Part shown: in pieces, positions 7,827-11,130 of the stretch
How the letters are laid out: each line of letters begins with the position of its first letter
How positions within the stretch are numbered: the stretch's first letter is position 1
NCBI GenBank assembly: GCA_010015675.1
Contig: ML977048.1
Span: 79,329 to 90,458 of the forward strand
Direction of reading: 5' to 3'
From: Byssothecium circinans
Lineage: Eukaryota > Ascomycota > Dothideomycetes > Pleosporales > Massarinaceae
DNA length: 11,130 bases
Notes under the pieces: model-generated
Database searches by the model: none
Told to the model about the DNA's origin: nothing
The model's input: only the letters and a program-made list of their open reading frames with translations
Position numbers and translations under genes: made by a program

Positions 7827-8228
7827 AATTTTAGGAATCTCTGCCCTCCCTACGCTAATTCTCTAATAGGTCTAGGCTACACGCTATAATTTCAGTGCTA
7901 ATAGGTGTATTATATATATATAAACTAGCTCTAAAGTTATTATAACTTGTTTAGCTAGTTTAGTAGGTATTTATACGCTATATACTAAAAGTAGCCTAGT
8001 ATTCTCTATACCCATATAGCTTACTAAGCTATTAGAAATCCTAGAATATTTTTCCATAATCCTTTCTATCTATATTATATATATCTGTATTTAAAATTTC
8101 AGCTTAATAGCTCTTATATTTAAATTGTTATTAAGATAATACAGTTTGATTTTCCTTGCCAAGCAAAAGTGGCCGTCTCGATGGTGTGGCCGTCTCGATG
8201 GTGTGGCCGTCTTGATGGTGCTTTACGT
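7613..8228 (+). mobile_element. Dispersed repeat copy R2, palindromic, truncated on the left by the LTR
   Basis: Positions 7727-8167 match R1 574-1015, and 7613-7713 is an inverted copy of 7723-7826. The right boundary is an array of three 17-bp repeats ending in ACGT and target TA (8229-8230). I read R2 as an element with long inverted arms: its left arm was cut by Gypsy insertion at 7613, and its centre is shortened compared with R1/R3, which share more inner sequence. No coding region is recognised. It is probably non-autonomous and moved by a Fot1-like transposase. Confidence 0.65.
8169..8228 (-). repeat. R2 terminal array: 9-nt tip plus three 17-bp repeats
   Basis: GTGGCCGTCTCGATGGT occurs at 8169-8185 and 8186-8202, and with one C-to-T change at 8203-8219. 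GCTTTACGT (8220-8228) and target TA follow. Read inward: ACGTAAAGC, then three units of consensus ACCATCGAGACGGCCAC. It is GC-rich within AT-rich DNA and little touched by RIP. Confidence 0.85.
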
Positions 8229-8230
8229 TA

Positions 8231-8274
8231 TTTATTAAATTAATATAGATAAAAAAAAAGATATACTTAACTAC
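8231..8274. other. Spacer between R2 and the second Fot1-like element
   Basis: A 44-bp A-rich stretch that includes nine consecutive A at 8251-8259. With 10137-10584 it forms the DNA into which the 8277-10134 element inserted. No gene is visible. Confidence 0.5.
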
Positions 8275-8276
8275 TA

Positions 8277-8319
8277 ACGTATTCTACCACTAAAGCAGCC
8301 ACACTACTAAAGTGGCTAC
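8277..8319 (+). repeat. Left terminal inverted repeat with two 17-bp units
   Basis: ACGTATTCT (8277-8285), ACCACTAAAGCAGCCAC (8286-8302), ACTACTAAAGTGGCTAC (8303-8319). The 9-nt tip is identical to that of R1 (1050-1058, read on minus). Confidence 0.88.
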
Positions 8320-8356
8320 TTTTCCTTAGCAACATCATTACTACACTTATTATGAA

Positions 8357-10071
8357 ATGCCTTAACTAACAAACGCAATACTTATTTAACAAGAAGGCAG
8401 GATTAAGCTTGCCCTTTAAGCTTACTAATTAGGCTAATTTACAAGCCTCTAACGCGCTGCTAAGGCTTTTAACGTTTATTATTAGAGACTTTTTATACGC
8501 TTTAATAGAACTACCTTTTAACTAACAATAGTACTAAACTGTTTAAAACTATCTTTAACTAAAGAGAACACGCTTGTCTAATACATTCTTAACCTTAATT
8601 TGCAAGGATTCGCGCCTATATTAGGTGAAGTGTTAGATATAGCGAATAAACTACTACGCAAGTAGGGTAGTAAGCAAGTAGGTATTAACTAAATAGCATA
8701 GTTTATAGACTATTTAAAATAGTTACAAATAGTTTAGAACTATTTAAAGGACTGTTAAAGGGCACTATAAAAAGATTCTACAGTAGTTAGCACGTAGTTT
8801 AAGCTTGTACGGGATACTAAAGCAAAGTATAGTATATATAATAATAATATACATAACTTTAATAAGACTAGCTTTTAGATAGGTATTATTAGCACTATAA
8901 AAGTAATTACTAGCTTAGAGAAGCAAGAAAAGCCTACAACAATTTAGCTAGATAATAAAGAGTAGGTAATAGATATCTAGAGTATATATTTAAATAGTAC
9001 ATTTACCCTACTATTTATTATATATATAAAACGCGTCTATATTTTTTTATAGTACTAAGAAGCTAATATACTACTTAATTAAAAGCTTTTAGTCTTAAAG
9101 AATAGATAGACAACTAATAAGCTTAGTCTCGCGTAGTTAAAGTACTTTAACGCGCATATAAAGGCGAGAACTATTAGAGTCTATTAGTTGCTAATTTTAG
9201 ATAGCTACAAAAGCTACTTTAATTAAAATTTTAAGAATTATTATTATAATAATTAAATTCTTACGCTCTATATACTACTATACTCGTTACACATCCTTTA
9301 GCTGCTTAATATAGTGTGCTTCTTACTACTTAAGCGCAAGTACTTTAAGATTATCTAAGGCTTAGCGCAAAGCGTGTTTTTTATGTTAACAAGAAAGCAT
9401 TCTTACTAGCTTTTAAAAATGCGTTTTTAAGCGTGTTTATGGTTTAGAACTATTAAAAGGCTTTTAAGGTAATAAAGCTAGTCCTTCTAAACGCGCAGGT
9501 AGACTTTAATTGGCTTAATATACGTATACGTACCCTACTAAGACTCTTACTACTAGAGACGCTATAGCTATCAAGAACTTTAAGTAATATACGTAAATTT
9601 AGCTTATAGTTAAAGTTTATACGTGATTCTATTACTTAGTTACTACAAATAGCGTAGGATAAGCTTTCGTACCTTATTAAAAGTACTAAGTTAGTGCTGC
9701 ATTATACTACGCTTATAAAGTCGCGCATTAAAGAGCTTCAATAGCAACTTACAGTTATAACTAAGCGTAAAATACGTAAATGTAAGTATATTTAAAATAG
9801 TAGCACTATAGAGTATAGTCCTATAGTAAACTAAAATAGTTCTAAACTATTAGGAATAGTCTAGAACTATAAAAGGGCGAGAGTAGAAGGTAAAGGCGAG
9901 GTGCAACAATTATAATAACTAGGTATTTAGCGCTGTAGCAACTGCGGTAAGACTAGGTATAACGTGAGAACTTGTTAAGCTAATAAAGAAGGTTCTTCTA
10001 AGTTAGAGGCTAGTACTTAGTATATATTTTTAGATAGCAATACGAACGATAATGATGATATAGTTAAGTAA
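8357..10071 (+). pseudogene. Second Fot1/pogo-like transposase relic
   Basis: The frame starts at ATG 8357 and is littered with TAA/TAG. FAPILGEVLDIANKLL (about 8611-8658) belongs to the CENP-B-type helix-turn-helix region. The catalytic core reads HNFNKTSF with Asn at codon 169 (8861-8863, Asp expected), LLILDS with Asp kept at 282 (9200-9202), and LLNIV with Asn at 318 (9308-9310). The spacing is DD35D. Between about 9310 and 9375 the frame shifts by one base: FYVNKKAFLLAFKNAF and everything after it lies in the next frame. The C-terminal zinc knuckle reads CSNCGKTRYNVRTC from 9934, with the metal-binding His replaced by Tyr, as RIP of CAT or CAC would give. The stop is taken at 10069-10071, but an earlier original end is possible. 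Not functional. Confidence 0.85.
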
Positions 10072-10091
10072 GTTAGTGTTGCTAAGGAAAA

Positions 10092-10134
10092 GTAGCTACT
10101 TTAGTAGTATAGCTACTTTAGTAGTAGAATATAT
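10092..10134 (-). repeat. Right terminal inverted repeat with two 17-bp units (RIP-eroded)
   Basis: GTAGCTACTTTAGTAGT (10092-10108), ATAGCTACTTTAGTAGT (10109-10125), AGAATATAT (10126-10134), then target TA. The tip ACGT has become ATAT through changes on both strands. Confidence 0.85.
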
Positions 10135-10136
10135 TA

Positions 10137-10584
10137 TAACTACTACTTATAAAATTACTATATTACCCTACTTAGAATTTAGAAGTAGCTAAAGATATTA
10201 ATTATTAGAACTAACTTTAGGAGGAAATAGACTTAAGGTATTACTAAAGCCTTAGAGTAAATATCTATTACCTCTAAAGTTTTTACTTACTAAAGGCTTA
10301 AGTACTACTTCTAAAAAGCCTCTATATTTTAACTATTCTTATATTAAATACTAGTTCTAACTTAACCTCTTAAATTATAATAATCTTAGCTAATGCTTTT
10401 TACTATACTATAAAATAGTATAAAAATAAGTTTTTTACTACCTTTATTTATAAAATTAACTATATTATTTTAGAATACTAGTTAGTAAAAGATAACTTAG
10501 TTAATATAGCTCTAGTATACTAATAATTACCCTTTAAGTACTAAGATTACTAAGATATATTTAACTAAGAAGCTTTACTTTAAC
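10137..10584. other. RIP-mutated spacer of unknown origin
   Basis: About 450 bp, continuous with 8231-8274 before the nested transposon inserted. It lies between two outward-facing element ends (R2 at 8228 and R3 at 10587), so it is outside both R elements. No domain, LTR or terminal repeat is recognised on either strand. Confidence 0.45.
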
Positions 10585-10586
10585 TA

Positions 10587-10629
10587 ACGTAAAGCACTAT
10601 TGAAGCGGCCATACCATCGAAGCGACTAC
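10587..10629 (+). repeat. R3 terminal array: 9-nt tip plus two 17-bp repeats
   Basis: ACGTAAAGC (10587-10595), ACTATTGAAGCGGCCAT (10596-10612), ACCATCGAAGCGACTAC (10613-10629), then TTTTTGCTTGGC. It has the same tip as R2 but two units instead of three, with the units diverged mostly by transitions. Confidence 0.82.
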
Positions 10630-11130
10630 TTTTTGCTTGGCGGAAAATCAAACATTCAACCTTTAATAACAATTTAAATATTAGAGCTATGAAGCTGAAA
10701 TTTTAAATATAGATATATATAATATAGACAAAAAGGATTATAAAAAAATATTCTAGGATTTCTAATAGCTTAGTAAGCTATATAAGTATAGAGAATACTA
10801 GGCTACTTTAAGTATATAGCGTATAAATACCTACTAAACTAGCTAAATAAGTTATAATAACTTTAGAGCTACTGTATATATATATAATACACCTATTAGC
10901 ACTGAAATTATAGCGTGTAGCCTAGACCTATTAGAGAATTAGCGTAGGGAGGGTAGAGATTCCTAAAATTAGAAAACTATAATTAAATATTTTATCTAGC
11001 TAGATATTCTTACTTTTTTTCTTTTAATAAACTTTATATATATATATATAGTAGTAATATAAATAGTTAACTATTAGAGAATAGCTTATATAAGCTATAT
11101 TATAAGGCAGTGTTAAGATTTTTATAAAAA
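10587..11130 (-). mobile_element. Dispersed repeat copy R3, inverted, left end of an element leaving the window
   Basis: The reverse complement of about 10633-11075 matches R1 574-1015 and R2 7727-8167. The left boundary is target TA (10585-10586) and a two-unit 17-bp array. Toward the window end, similarity to R1 continues (AGCTTATATAAGCTAT near 11085-11100, R1 550-565), while R2 has lost this inner part. No coding frame is recognised. The element runs past 11130. Confidence 0.7.

Larger units (their letters stand above)
8277..10134 (+). mobile_element. Second Fot1/pogo-type transposon, 1858 bp, heavily RIP-mutated
   Basis: It is flanked by TA at 8275-8276 and 10135-10136 and has matching terminal inverted repeats of 43 nt plus an inner TTTTCCTTAGCAAC. 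It encodes a decayed transposase in the plus orientation. It is within 6 bp of the length of the element at 2601-4452 and shares its layout, but its nucleotide sequence and 17-mer are different, so it is a separate family. The right terminal repeat is more mutated than the left: all seven differences in 43 nt are C-to-T or G-to-A. Confidence 0.88.

Noticed and set aside
8169..8219. Three 17-bp direct repeats as a CRISPR array or minisatellite
   Set aside because: There are no spacers, and the array sits exactly at a transposon end, matching the terminal layout of the other elements.
8231..10584. R2 and R3 as the two ends of one element enclosing 8231-10584
   Set aside because: The ACGT tips and TA sites face this interval, so by comparison with the two complete Fot1-like elements it lies outside both R copies.

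Overview
The window is a eukaryotic transposon graveyard with no intact gene. Nearly all of it (about 156-11130) is AT-rich, saturated with TpA and poor in CpA/TpG. Coding relics are broken almost only by TAA/TAG at former Gln/Trp codons and by C-to-T or G-to-A changes. That is the signature of repeat-induced point mutation (RIP), known from filamentous ascomycetes (Pezizomycotina). The setting resembles an AT-isochore of the kind described in Dothideomycetes, but the species cannot be read from the sequence. Positions 1-155 are not RIP-mutated, so a sharp edge of the RIP domain lies near 155.

Layout: (a) 1-155, unmutated DNA of unknown identity. (b) 156-1058, interior and right terminus of a repeat element (copy R1). 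(c) 1061-7612, the 3' part of a plus-strand Ty3/Gypsy chromovirus: RNase H, integrase, chromodomain, a polypurine tract and a 184-bp 3' LTR. It is interrupted at 2601-4452 by a 1852-bp Fot1/pogo-type DNA transposon and holds an unexplained minus-strand coding relic at about 5599-6600. (d) 7613-8228, a second copy of the repeat (R2), starting with a 100-bp-arm palindrome; the Gypsy LTR abuts it as if the retroelement had inserted there. (e) 8231-10584, a short spacer of unknown origin carrying a second, more decayed Fot1/pogo element (8277-10134). (f) 10587 to the end, a third repeat copy (R3) in inverted orientation, running off the window.

The main discovery candidate is a shared terminal architecture. 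All seven DNA-transposon ends in the window read, from the TA target inward: ACGT plus 5 nt (9 nt in all), then two or three direct repeats of exactly 17 bp. The 17-mer sequence differs between families. The R copies share an almost identical ~480-bp body but carry different terminal caps, and the 9-nt tip of R1 equals that of the second Fot1-like element. Since Fot1/pogo transposases have CENP-B-type DNA-binding domains and the CENP-B box is 17 bp, I infer that the 17-mers are transposase-binding iterons that have been exchanged between elements.

The two transposase relics align closely: the catalytic positions fall at codons 169/281/317 and 169/282/318, both DD35D. In the better preserved copy all three catalytic Asp codons have become Asn. 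Which catalytic Asp codons were lost across the relics largely follows whether the preceding base made them a RIP target.
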